Counted from the first letter of the stretch, positions 1 to 5,429 are shown. The stretch is DNA of 5,429 nt from Nitrospinaceae bacterium (GCA_029937635.1 JAPYPM010000164.1:1-5429), one strand, 5' to 3'. A program made the numbers and translations. Notes: generated by a model not told the origin, from the sequence alone.

Positions 1-467
1 ATTTTAGATACTGCCCCTTGTTCATCTCGTATGACTAGACCAAAGTCTTTTTTCTCTGATGATTTTAGGGTTAAAACCGTACAAGCAGATCTTTTTTCAC
101 GGTGCTTATTAACGAGATCTATTAAGGTTTGTGATTTAATTAACGGCATATCGCCACAAACCACTAAAACATCTCCTGAAAAATCCAGTAAAGCTAATTG
201 TGCTTGCTGAGCAGCATGACCCGTTCCAAGCTGTTCTTTCTGCTCAACAAATATAAGTCCGCGATCCGAAAACGATTCCCTAACGACTTTGGATTGAACA
301 CCTACAACTAATACAGAAAGATCAGGATTGAGAGGAGCTAATGATTCCAACACGTAATATAATAAAGGTCGATTTTTTAGTGGTTGAAGAACCTTAGCTA
401 TTGGAGACTTCATCCGCTTGCCTTTTCCTGCTGCAAGCACTATAACTGCAAGGCCTTTTTTATTCAT
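1..467 (-). CDS. glmU: GlmU-type UDP-GlcNAc pyrophosphorylase, N-terminal part (runs off left edge)
   Basis: The visible 155 residues are the start of a nucleotidyltransferase (Rossmann-like) domain that joins UTP and GlcNAc-1-phosphate to make UDP-GlcNAc for peptidoglycan and LPS, in the cytoplasm. Seen: LAAG at 11-14 and KGKRM at 15-19 (nucleotide-binding loop), Lys25, Gln76, Gly81-Thr82 in QLGTGHA, and a CGD motif at 104-106 with the metal-binding Asp106. These match the E. coli GlmU positions I remember (11-14, 25, 76, 81-82, 103-105) almost exactly. Oddities: the loop reads GKGKRM where GKGTRM is usual, and the Pro normally before Lys25 is Ala. The C-terminal left-handed beta-helix acetyltransferase domain would lie outside the window, so bifunctionality cannot be confirmed. 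The ATG has no SD of its own but overlaps the stop of a short upstream ORF (TGATG), suggesting translational coupling. A related sugar-nucleotide transferase is the main alternative. Confidence 0.85.
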   Translation of the reverse strand, partial: MNKKGLAVIVLAAGKGKRMKSPIAKVLQPLKNRPLLYYVLESLAPLNPDLSVLVVGVQSKVVRESFSDRGLIFVEQKEQLGTGHAAQQAQLALLDFSGDVLVVCGDMPLIKSQTLIDLVNKHREKRSACTVLTLKSSEKKDFGLVIRDEQGAVSK

Positions 468-514
468 CAGAAGGAAGAAAGAAATTGTTCTACTATTAAG
501 TGTTTTTGAGACAT
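467..514 (-). CDS. 15-codon leader ORF translationally coupled to glmU
   Basis: A short ORF encodes MSQKHLIVEQFLSSF. Its ATG (514-512) lies 6 bases after a strong Shine-Dalgarno AAGGAGG (527-521 on the minus strand). Its TGA (469-467) shares one base with the glmU ATG (467-465), giving TGATG, the classic arrangement for translational reinitiation. The frame has a stop (TAA) a short way upstream, so this is not the end of a longer visible gene. The glmU frame already begins where GlmU proteins normally begin, so the peptide is not a missing part of GlmU. I do not recognise the peptide. It could be a regulatory leader peptide, a ribosome-loading device for glmU, or a small protein in its own right. 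The SD and the overlap are directly visible; the function is inference. Confidence 0.6.
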   Translation of the reverse strand: MSQKHLIVEQFLSSF

Positions 515-520
515 CAATAC

Positions 521-527
521 CCTCCTT
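521..527 (-). promoter_or_regulatory. Strong Shine-Dalgarno site of the glmU leader ORF
   Basis: AAGGAGG on the minus strand, 6 bases before ATG 514-512. It is the only near-perfect anti-16S complement I found before any start codon in the window. It decides that ribosomes load at the 15-codon ORF, 54-60 bases before the glmU start, and not at the glmU ATG, which is preceded by a pyrimidine-rich stretch. Confidence 0.7.
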
Positions 528-573
528 ACTTCCAAAGCAAGTTAACTATATGAATTTAAAATTAAGCAATTGG

Positions 574-579
574 ATTATA
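574..579 (-). promoter_or_regulatory. Candidate -10 box for the glmU transcript
   Basis: TATAAT on the minus strand, a perfect sigma-70 -10 consensus. It would place the transcript start near 567 and leave a leader of about 50 bases before the 15-codon ORF. No good -35 lies 16-18 bases upstream (the best is CTAGCA, 3 of 6), and the region is very AT-rich, so a chance match is possible. Confidence 0.35.
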
Positions 580-581
580 GG

Positions 582-610
582 TTGATTCATGAATTTTGCT
601 AGATTAATAT
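582..610 (+). promoter_or_regulatory. Candidate promoter for mtaB
   Basis: TTGATT (582-587, 4 of 6 to TTGACA), a 17-base spacer, then TAATAT (605-610, 4 of 6 to TATAAT). The predicted start is near 617, about 55 bases before the mtaB ATG. It lies back-to-back with the candidate glmU -10 at 574-579, so the two divergent promoters would share this patch. A 10-base palindrome ATTCATGAAT (585-594) sits in the spacer. The matches are weak. Confidence 0.25.
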
Positions 611-671
611 GGACACTCGAACCAATATAAGCCTTATGTTCTTATTTTTTCCTTACTTCGACTTTAAATAA

Positions 672-1994
672 ATGAAAGTTGCTTTCACTACATTAGGTTG
701 CCGCACCAATCAACACGACACAGCTGAAATGCAATCTCTTCTTGAAAAAGAAGGGTATTCAATAGTTAACTCATCCGAAACTGCGGACATCTATGTCATC
801 AACACATGTACTGTAACAGCAAGAAGCGATTATAGCTCCCGCCTAGCTGTAAAAAAATCTTTAGCTATTAATGAGAATGCTACTGTTGTATTTACCGGTT
901 GTTATGCCCAGCTTAACCCTGAAGATTCTGCAAAGATGGAAGGACTGGATATTATTCTTGGCAACGCAGATAAGCTAAAAATTGCAGATGTTCTCAAAAC
1001 AAAGCTAAAAAACAACTCGCTAAAAAAAGAATCCGGTCTTGCTGAAATTCACATGTCCGATATTCATGCCGAACGAGAATTTCAAACTCTTCCTGTTACC
1101 CAGTTTCAAGGAAGGTCAAAAGCTTTCATCAAAGTACAAACTGGGTGTGATGAAAGTTGTTCCTTCTGCACCGTTGTTCGAGCACGCGGATCATCCGTCA
1201 GCGATACAAGAGAAAATATACTTGATAATGTTCGGCACTCTATTAATGGGGGTTATAAAGAAATAACACTCACTGGAATCAACCTTGGGACTTGGGGAAT
1301 GGATTTTCATGCAAAAGAAACTTTTTCATCTTTAGTTGAAGATATAGCTAATCTCAATGGCAACTTCCGGGTAAGGTTAAGCTCAATAAACCCCATGGAA
1401 ATTGATGACCATCTTATTGAGCTTGTTGCTCAACATGAAAAAATCTGTCCACATCTACATATTCCTCTGCAAAGTGGAGACACAGAAATCCTTTCAAAAA
1501 TGAACCGCAACTATAATACTAACCAATATGAGAACATCGTCCGTCGTGCCTCTCAAAGTATCACACCTCTTGGACTAGGAGCGGATGTAATCGTTGGGTT
1601 TCCGGGAGAAAGTGAAGTTTGTTTTGAGCGTACTCGTAAGCTGATAGAGGGACTCCCTTTTTCATACCTCCATATTTTTTCCTATTCCCCTCGAGCAGGA
1701 ACTGAAGCATACAATTTTAAAAGTAATATAAAAAATACCATTAAAAAAGAACGTAATCTTACCCTTACTAATTTGGTAAAAGAGAAAGCTAACCTATTTT
1801 ATAAAAGCTTTATTGGCAAAAAAGTTACCGTACTTATTGAAGACCGCAAACAAGCTGATGGTCTATTAAAAGGCCATTCGGAACACTATATTCCCGTTCG
1901 CATCGATGCTAAAGGTGCCCTGCAAAACCAACTACTACCTGTCTTAATCACAGAAGTTAAAAATAATGAACTTGTTGGATGCCTCGAATCATAA
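672..1994 (+). CDS. mtaB: tRNA t6A37 C2-methylthiotransferase MtaB (radical SAM)
   Basis: This enzyme adds a methylthio group to t6A at position 37 of tRNAs reading ANN codons, making ms2t6A and stabilising codon pairing. It is cytoplasmic and uses two 4Fe-4S clusters. Seen in order: an N-terminal MTTase domain with cluster cysteines Cys10 (LGCRTNQHD), Cys46 (NTCTV) and Cys77 (GCYAQ); a radical-SAM core with Cys159, Cys163 and Cys166 in GCDESCSFC; and a C-terminal TRAM RNA-binding domain from about 380 to 438. The length of 440 is normal for the family. The LGCRTNQ signature and NTCTVT favour MtaB over MiaB or RimO. A TAA codon sits directly before the ATG in the same frame, so no upstream start is possible. 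There is no recognisable SD. smpB follows 46 bases downstream on the same strand. Confidence 0.93.
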   Translation: MKVAFTTLGCRTNQHDTAEMQSLLEKEGYSIVNSSETADIYVINTCTVTARSDYSSRLAVKKSLAINENATVVFTGCYAQLNPEDSAKMEGLDIILGNADKLKIADVLKTKLKNNSLKKESGLAEIHMSDIHAEREFQTLPVTQFQGRSKAFIKVQTGCDESCSFCTVVRARGSSVSDTRENILDNVRHSINGGYKEITLTGINLGTWGMDFHAKETFSSLVEDIANLNGNFRVRLSSINPMEIDDHLIELVAQHEKICPHLHIPLQSGDTEILSKMNRNYNTNQYENIVRRASQSITPLGLGADVIVGFPGESEVCFERTRKLIEGLPFSYLHIFSYSPRAGTEAYNFKSNIKNTIKKERNLTLTNLVKEKANLFYKSFIGKKVTVLIEDRKQADGLLKGHSEHYIPVRIDAKGALQNQLLPVLITEVKNNELVGCLES

Positions 1995-2009
1995 TTCTCG
2001 TTTTATTTT

Positions 2010-2015
2010 TATAAT
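2010..2015 (+). promoter_or_regulatory. Candidate -10 box for smpB
   Basis: A perfect TATAAT lies in the 46-base gap between mtaB and smpB and would start a transcript near 2022, about 19 bases before the smpB ATG. No good -35 is seen at the right distance, and the gap is AT-rich. smpB may therefore have its own promoter or simply be cotranscribed with mtaB; no terminator is visible in the gap. Confidence 0.25.
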
Positions 2016-2040
2016 GAACCGTTTTTAATGGCATAAATGT

Positions 2041-2499
2041 ATGAGTGATATCAAAATTATTTGCCAGAACAAACGAGCCCGGCACGAATATTTCATAGAA
2101 GATTCTTTAGAATGCGGTTTAATGCTACGAGGACCTGAAGTTAAATCTCTAAGAGACGGTAAAGCAAATCTAACAGACAGCTATGCCAGTGTTGAGAGAA
2201 GTGAGGTTTGGCTTAATAATTTTCACATCAACCCGTACAGCCCAGCGCAACAATTCAACCTAAACACCACCCGGAAAAGAAAGCTCCTATTAAACCGAAG
2301 AGAGATTAATAAGTTTATTGGAAGATCTCAGGAAAAAGGACACACTTTAGTCCCTCTCAAAGTCTACTTTAAAAATGGGATCGTTAAAGTAGAGCTTGCT
2401 ATCGCTAAAGCAAAAAAACTACACGATAAACGCGCTACCCTTAAAAAACGAGAGGCTGTAAGAGAGATCGACAAAGCTATGAAAAAAGGGCGCGGTTAA
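2041..2499 (+). CDS. smpB: SsrA (tmRNA)-binding protein SmpB
   Basis: SmpB binds the tRNA-like domain of tmRNA and places it in the A site of stalled ribosomes for trans-translation. It acts with SsrA RNA (not in this window) and EF-Tu. The protein is 152 residues, the usual length. Seen: NKRARHEYFI (10-19) and GPEVKSLRDGKANL (31-44), both in the oligonucleotide-binding beta-barrel; LVPLKVYF and VKVELAIAKAKKLHDKR through residue 131; and the basic C-terminal tail (131-152), which becomes helical in the mRNA channel of the ribosome. The usual Gly of the GKK element is Ala here (KAKKLHDKR). An in-frame TAA at 2026-2028 and no nearer ATG fix the start. There is no SD, and an out-of-frame ATG lies 4 bases upstream (2037-2039). 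The stop overlaps the stop of a converging gene. Confidence 0.95.
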   Translation: MSDIKIICQNKRARHEYFIEDSLECGLMLRGPEVKSLRDGKANLTDSYASVERSEVWLNNFHINPYSPAQQFNLNTTRKRKLLLNRREINKFIGRSQEKGHTLVPLKVYFKNGIVKVELAIAKAKKLHDKRATLKKREAVREIDKAMKKGRG

Positions 2500-2702
2500 C
2501 TCTTATCTAGATCATTCCATTTCCTACGCATGTATTCATCTTTGATCCAGAAGTACAAGAAAAGTAACCCCCAACCAATAGAGATAGCAATAACGCTTTG
2601 TAGAAAGTTTCCATCCAAAACTCCTATCATGATCCAAAAGATAGAACCTATTATCCAAAAAATAATAAATATGGAACGCAAACCTGTATTTCTTCCTTCC
2701 AT
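2496..2702 (-). CDS. Small two-helix membrane protein, unrecognised
   Basis: A 68-residue protein of unknown family. Two clear hydrophobic segments are seen at about residues 10-28 and 34-53, joined by a short loop containing Asp30 and Asn32. The charged C-terminal tail (54-68) has KDEYMRRKWND. The basic residues at the N-terminus (Arg4, Arg9) and after the second helix suggest both ends face the cytoplasm. It converges on smpB, the two stops sharing TTAA. It lies 117 bases downstream of the transporter on the same strand, so it could be the last gene of that transcript or be separately expressed. There is no SD. An open antisense frame on the plus strand covers the same bases, but its protein has no coherent structure, whereas this one does. 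Its reality rests on the membrane pattern and tight convergent packing. Confidence 0.55.
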   Translation of the reverse strand: MEGRNTGLRSIFIIFWIIGSIFWIMIGVLDGNFLQSVIAISIGWGLLFLYFWIKDEYMRRKWNDLDKS

Positions 2703-2764
2703 AACAAAAAACTTATGTAATTTATGTTCTTAATTTTTCTCCAGAAGCAACGAAAAATATAATC

Positions 2765-2782
2765 TGATCTTACTACAGATCA
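2765..2782 (-). terminator. Possible weak hairpin downstream of the transporter
   Basis: An inverted repeat TGATCT / AGATCA (6-bp stem, 6-base loop) lies 38 bases past the transporter stop. On the minus strand it is followed by GATTATATTTTT, an imperfect and slightly distant U tract, so as an intrinsic terminator of the dxs-his operon it is weak. A competing 5-bp stem (2772-2776 with 2784-2788) overlaps it on the plus strand and is followed by TTTT. Either could be chance in AT-rich DNA. Confidence 0.25.
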
Positions 2783-2819
2783 CGTAGTTTTTATTAGGAG
2801 CTAAACAGATCATTAAAGA

Positions 2820-3742
2820 CTAACTCACTTTATTGCGGGAAAAAGCTACGACAAGAACAACTCCACTAACCGCAATAAGGGCTCCTAAATAACCATGCCA
2901 TTTAATATTTTCTTCTGGAAGTAGACTGATGCCAAAAGTAGTCAATGCAAACATCCCTCCCAAAGTAATAAGTGGATTTAATGTGACCAGGATACTGATA
3001 AGGCTAAGGGGAATACATTTGACCGCTTCAGCTAAAGCACCATATGCCAACAAGGTATTTAAACCCAAAATAACAAGAATAATCCAGCCCATCGCACTAC
3101 TCTCAAAAAACTCATTCCATTCGGCCAATGGAATTAACACAATTGTCCCAACTGCATACACAAGAAGATTAATTGACTGTGCGGAATACTTGATACTCAG
3201 TTGTTTTTGGCAAATCATATACAGAGCCCATAAAGTCGCTGCAAATAATACCCACTCATTCGCGATAGAATAGTCAATATTGTTTACTGCATTTTCTGAT
3301 CGATCTAAGTAAAAAAGATAGAAACCAGTTATCGATATAGCTATGCCCATCAACTGCCTTAATCCAATAGTTTCTTTAAAAAAAATGACCCCAGCAACAA
3401 CTAATAAAAGAGGTGCAGTTTGAATGATAATTGCGGCATTTGAAGCTCCACTTAAATGAACTCCCTGACTCATTCCAAAATAGTTTGCAGCCAGTGCGGC
3501 ACCGCCTAAAATTCCTATAATAGGTGGTCGCCGTAGAAGCCTATAATCCGAACGAGATAAAAAAAAAATAAAAACAGAACTGAAAATGAAAAGAAAAAAC
3601 GAAACCAGGCAATAGTCCCTACTGAGTAGTAATTAAGTCCAACCTTAAGGAATATAGGCAACACTCCCCAGAGAGAGACTGTGACCAAAACCATTGAGAT
3701 TCCTTTGAAATAAGAATTCTCAGTAAAAGCAGATTTGTTCAA
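2820..3742 (-). pseudogene. EamA/DMT-family transporter, frame broken at a homopolymer
   Basis: This is a drug/metabolite-transporter-type permease, normally about 300 residues with ten membrane helices in two EamA repeats; its substrate cannot be told. The first reading frame (3742-3515) gives helices 1 and 2, including WGVLPIFLKVG. The second frame, open from about 3558 to the stop at 2820, continues with RRPPIIG, helix 3, NYFGMSQG, SNAAIIIQTAPLLL and FFKE, then the whole second repeat. They meet at a run of ten A (3559-3568; T on the coding strand). One extra base there (or two fewer) joins them into a 307-residue protein of normal length with no other lesion. The start is TTG, overlapping the hisH stop by four bases (TTGA); an ATG at 3694 is the alternative. 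The gene may be phase-variable, corrected by slippage, recently inactivated, or misread; the call of pseudogene is provisional. Confidence 0.75.
3559..3568. repeat. A10/T10 homopolymer tract inside the transporter
   Basis: Ten consecutive A on the plus strand (T on the coding strand) lie within codons for a Phe-rich second membrane helix. This is exactly where the reading frame changes. Runs of eight also occur in this window, within the same gene (about 3378-3385) and in dxs (about 5286-5293), without frame damage. Confidence 0.9.
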
Positions 3743-4371
3743 TTGAGATTGGAAAACCGCTCAAGAAGAGCAAGACCCATAGTCTGGCTTTTTTCAGGAT
3801 GAAATTGACATGCATAAATATTTTTATACTGAATACCTGAAACAAATTCAATACCATAATTAGTGACTGTAGCCACCATATTTTTATCTTTTGGAACTAC
3901 GTAATAGGAATGAACAAAATAAAAATAGGGAGCAACCGTATCAATATTTTCAAACAAAGGATCTTTCTTTTTTACCTCAATATTATTCCAGCCCATATGA
4001 GGAACCTTAATTAGTTGACCATTTTTTGTTTCAGAGATGTTTCTAGAAAATTTAACCACCTTGCCAGGAAGGATTCCCAGGCCAGCCACAGGTCCATATT
4101 CTTCACTTTCTTCAAAAAGAACCTGCAGACCAAGACAAATACCAAGAAAGGGCTTTCCACCGTCGATAAAATTACGAATGGGATCTATAAGATTTAATTC
4201 TTTCAAATTAGACATGCAATCTTTAAAAGAACCTACACCCGGGAGCACAACAGAATCAGCATTAAGAATCAAATCAGGGTCATGAGTCACAACCACCTTA
4301 GCTCCAACAAACTCTAAGGCTTTTTGTACAGAGCGAAGGTTCCCCATGCCGTAATCAATTACGGCAATCAC
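3739..4371 (-). CDS. hisH: Imidazole glycerol phosphate synthase, glutamine amidotransferase subunit HisH
   Basis: HisH hydrolyses glutamine and channels ammonia to HisF, which makes IGP and AICAR in histidine biosynthesis. The 210-residue length is normal. It is a class-I amidotransferase with an intact triad: Cys79 in GICLGLQ, and His191 and Glu193 in FHPEKSQ. The oxyanion-strand motif PGVGSF is at 44-49, and the family-typical DYGMGNL at 6-12. The start is GTG (4371-4369), sharing one base with the hisB stop (TAGTG); a weak AAGGGA lies upstream. DYGMGN begins five residues in, as in other HisH proteins, which supports this start. The partner hisF and the commonly adjacent hisA are not in the window; a transporter follows instead, overlapping by four bases. 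Confidence 0.95.
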   Translation of the reverse strand: MIAVIDYGMGNLRSVQKALEFVGAKVVVTHDPDLILNADSVVLPGVGSFKDCMSNLKELNLIDPIRNFIDGGKPFLGICLGLQVLFEESEEYGPVAGLGILPGKVVKFSRNISETKNGQLIKVPHMGWNNIEVKKKDPLFENIDTVAPYFYFVHSYYVVPKDKNMVATVTNYGIEFVSGIQYKNIYACQFHPEKSQTMGLALLERFSNLN

Positions 4372-4958
4372 TATAACTTTCCCTTAGTGGATGGTACTTG
4401 GCTGGTTCGGTCATCCAAAGAGCAAGCTATATCAAGAGAGCGTGCGAATGATTTAAAGAGAGCTTCGACAATATGATGTAGATTTTCCCAGTAAGGACAG
4501 TTCATATGGAGGGTAATACCAGCATTCATGGCAAAAGCCTGAAAAAATTCTGGCACTAGTTCAACATCAAACTCACCAATTTTAGATTTTGGAAGTTTTA
4601 CATTAAATACAAAATATCCACGACCGCTAATATCGATAACGGTTTGAGCAAGTGCTTCATTGAGTGGTGCCTGAGTATCCGCAAAGCGACAAATGCTCTT
4701 TTTATCACCTAGTGCCTTGGCAAAAGCTTCACCGAGAACAATTCCTATATCCTCTACCGTATGGTGATAGTCTATATGGATATCGCCTGTTGCCTTCAAC
4801 TTAATATCAAAGTATCCGTGACGTGACAACTGTGAAAGCATATGGTCTAAAAAAGGGATTCCTGAATCTATTTCACTCTCCCCCTGACCATCTATGTTGA
4901 GGTTTACTTCTACCTCGGTTTCTTTTGTCGATCGTTTGACTTTTGAGGTTCTAGCCAT
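4371..4958 (-). CDS. hisB: Imidazoleglycerol-phosphate dehydratase HisB (monofunctional)
   Basis: HisB dehydrates imidazole glycerol phosphate to imidazole acetol phosphate, the step after HisH/HisF. At 195 residues it is the single-domain form, without the HAD phosphatase domain fused in E. coli. The duplicated manganese-site motifs are present: His39 in FLDHML, His65-His66-x-x-Glu69 in YHHTVED, His151 in TLHM, and His161-His162-x-x-Glu165 in LHHIVEA. The phosphate-binding C-terminus PSTKG (189-193) is also intact, as are Arg91 and Arg113 (SGR). An oddity is PLNEAL (98-103), where PMDEAL is the pattern I expect, an Asp-to-Asn change at 100. The ATG lies inside the end of dxs, overlapping by eight bases (ATGGCTAG). 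No SD is visible, so translation probably depends on coupling to dxs. Confidence 0.95.
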   Translation of the reverse strand: MARTSKVKRSTKETEVEVNLNIDGQGESEIDSGIPFLDHMLSQLSRHGYFDIKLKATGDIHIDYHHTVEDIGIVLGEAFAKALGDKKSICRFADTQAPLNEALAQTVIDISGRGYFVFNVKLPKSKIGEFDVELVPEFFQAFAMNAGITLHMNCPYWENLHHIVEALFKSFARSLDIACSLDDRTSQVPSTKGKL

Positions 4959-5429
4959 TTGCAGTTTGAGCAGATGTAGATTTTGTGATATTGGTTTTTA
5001 AATCATTACTCCCATTCCCAGAAGAAGTCTTTGTTCCGTTCTCATGAAGTTTAGAACTGATGCTTACATTAACGAACGAAAAAATAGTTTCAAACATTCC
5101 CTCTGGATCAAGTTTTAAATCTTTTTTGATAATTCCTGGTGCACCATGCTCAACAACAATATCAGGGACTCCTATGCACTTTGTCTTTAATGGGATATGC
5201 TCATCAAAATCTTGAAGAGCTTCTAGGACAGCAGAACCAAAACCTCCCTGAACGGAATGTTCTTCCGTTGTTACAATACAACCTGTTTTTTTTGCATATT
5301 CCATAATAAGATTTTTATCAATAGGCTTGGCAAAACGTGCATTGATAACTGCGACACTAAGTCCGCAATTCTCAAGCATGGCTGCTGTTTTCATTGATGG
5401 ATCAACCATTGCCCCAAAAGCAATTATAG
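4951..5429 (-). CDS. dxs: 1-deoxy-D-xylulose-5-phosphate synthase, C-terminal part (runs off right edge)
   Basis: Dxs condenses pyruvate and glyceraldehyde-3-phosphate to DXP, the first step of the MEP isoprenoid pathway, using thiamine diphosphate. Only the last 159 residues are visible, covering the C-terminal transketolase-like domain. The frame stays open to the edge, reading IIAFGAM before VDP, so the ATG at 5409 is internal and not the start. Seen: VINARFAKPID, TTEEHSVQGGFGSAVLEAL, CIGVPD and LDPEGM, all in the order expected at the end of Dxs. After the usual end there is an unusual tail of about 32 residues, rich in Ser, Thr, Asn, Gly and Lys. The stop overlaps the hisB start by eight bases. 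The catalytic N-terminal two-thirds lies outside the window. A related transketolase C-terminal domain protein is the only real alternative. Confidence 0.85.
   Translation of the reverse strand, partial: IIAFGAMVDPSMKTAAMLENCGLSVAVINARFAKPIDKNLIMEYAKKTGCIVTTEEHSVQGGFGSAVLEALQDFDEHIPLKTKCIGVPDIVVEHGAPGIIKKDLKLDPEGMFETIFSFVNVSISSKLHENGTKTSSGNGSNDLKTNITKSTSAQTANG

Noticed and set aside
589..630. A 13-codon plus-strand ORF upstream of mtaB (possible leader peptide)
   Set aside because: It has only a weak AGG upstream, ends 41 bases before mtaB, and overlaps the candidate mtaB promoter, so it would likely not even be transcribed in full.
1039..1266. Open frame of 75 codons on the plus strand inside mtaB
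   Set aside because: It lies entirely within mtaB in another frame and its protein shows no recognisable pattern, whereas the mtaB frame has all its cluster cysteines.
672..1994. Assigning the methylthiotransferase as MiaB or RimO
   Set aside because: The N-terminal LGCRTNQHD and NTCTVT signatures and overall pattern fit the MtaB branch better than MiaB or RimO.
2530..2733. Open frame of 67 codons on the plus strand after smpB
   Set aside because: It is antisense to the two-helix membrane protein, which has the more protein-like composition; the plus-strand translation shows no structure.
2772..2792. Hairpin ACTAC/GTAGT followed by TTTTT on the plus strand, as an smpB terminator
   Set aside because: The stem is only 5 bp with a 7-base loop, lies over 270 bases past smpB and competes with the overlapping 6-bp stem; too weak to call.
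2929..3273. Open frame of 114 codons on the plus strand opposite the transporter
   Set aside because: It is an antisense shadow of the well-supported second EamA repeat.
4015..4285. Two overlapping plus-strand open frames opposite hisH
   Set aside because: They are antisense to the conserved HisH catalytic region and have no RBS or family resemblance.
5407..5409. ATG at 5409 as the start of a short transketolase-like protein
   Set aside because: The frame remains open to the window edge with Dxs-like sequence (IIAFGAM), so the ATG is internal to a longer dxs gene.

Overview
This is a stretch of AT-rich bacterial chromosome (G+C around 38-40% judged by eye) carrying housekeeping and biosynthetic genes. 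No insertion sequence, phage gene, CRISPR array, tRNA or rRNA is visible. It encodes bacterial tmRNA-system SmpB, a monofunctional HisB dehydratase, HisH, the MEP-pathway enzyme Dxs, and an MtaB tRNA methylthiotransferase. The organism is therefore a free-living-type bacterium that makes its own histidine and isoprenoids. The phylum cannot be fixed from sequence alone; a marine deltaproteobacterial or Nitrospinota-like lineage is only an impression.

Layout. At the left edge (1-467, minus) lies the N-terminal part of a GlmU-type uridylyltransferase, preceded by a 15-codon ORF (467-514, minus) that has the best Shine-Dalgarno sequence in the window and ends in a TGATG overlap with the glmU start. 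A 204-base divergent intergenic region (468-671) separates this from mtaB (672-1994, plus) and smpB (2041-2499, plus). smpB converges on a small two-helix membrane protein (2496-2702, minus), and the two stop codons share TTAA. The right half is one minus-strand operon read from the right edge: dxs (3' end, 4951-5429), hisB (4371-4958), hisH (3739-4371), then an EamA/DMT-type transporter (2820-3742). Every junction in this operon overlaps (8, 1 and 4 bases), and hisH and the transporter use GTG and TTG starts, so translational coupling is likely along the whole chain.

How the genes relate. hisB and hisH act in histidine biosynthesis, but their usual companions hisA and hisF do not follow. A transporter of unknown substrate sits in their place. 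dxs makes the isoprenoid precursor DXP and is joined to the his genes only by operon organisation. mtaB (ms2t6A37 in tRNA) and smpB (ribosome rescue) are both translation-quality genes and form a plausible plus-strand pair.

Most interesting points: (1) the SD-led 15-codon ORF coupled to glmU; (2) a frame break in the transporter exactly at a 10-base A/T homopolymer, where one added base would restore a normal 307-residue protein, so it could be phase variation, slippage, a decaying gene or an assembly error; (3) a low-complexity Ser/Thr/Asn/Gly tail on Dxs that runs into hisB; (4) the unrecognised 68-residue membrane protein. I see no convincing evidence for a new multi-gene system.
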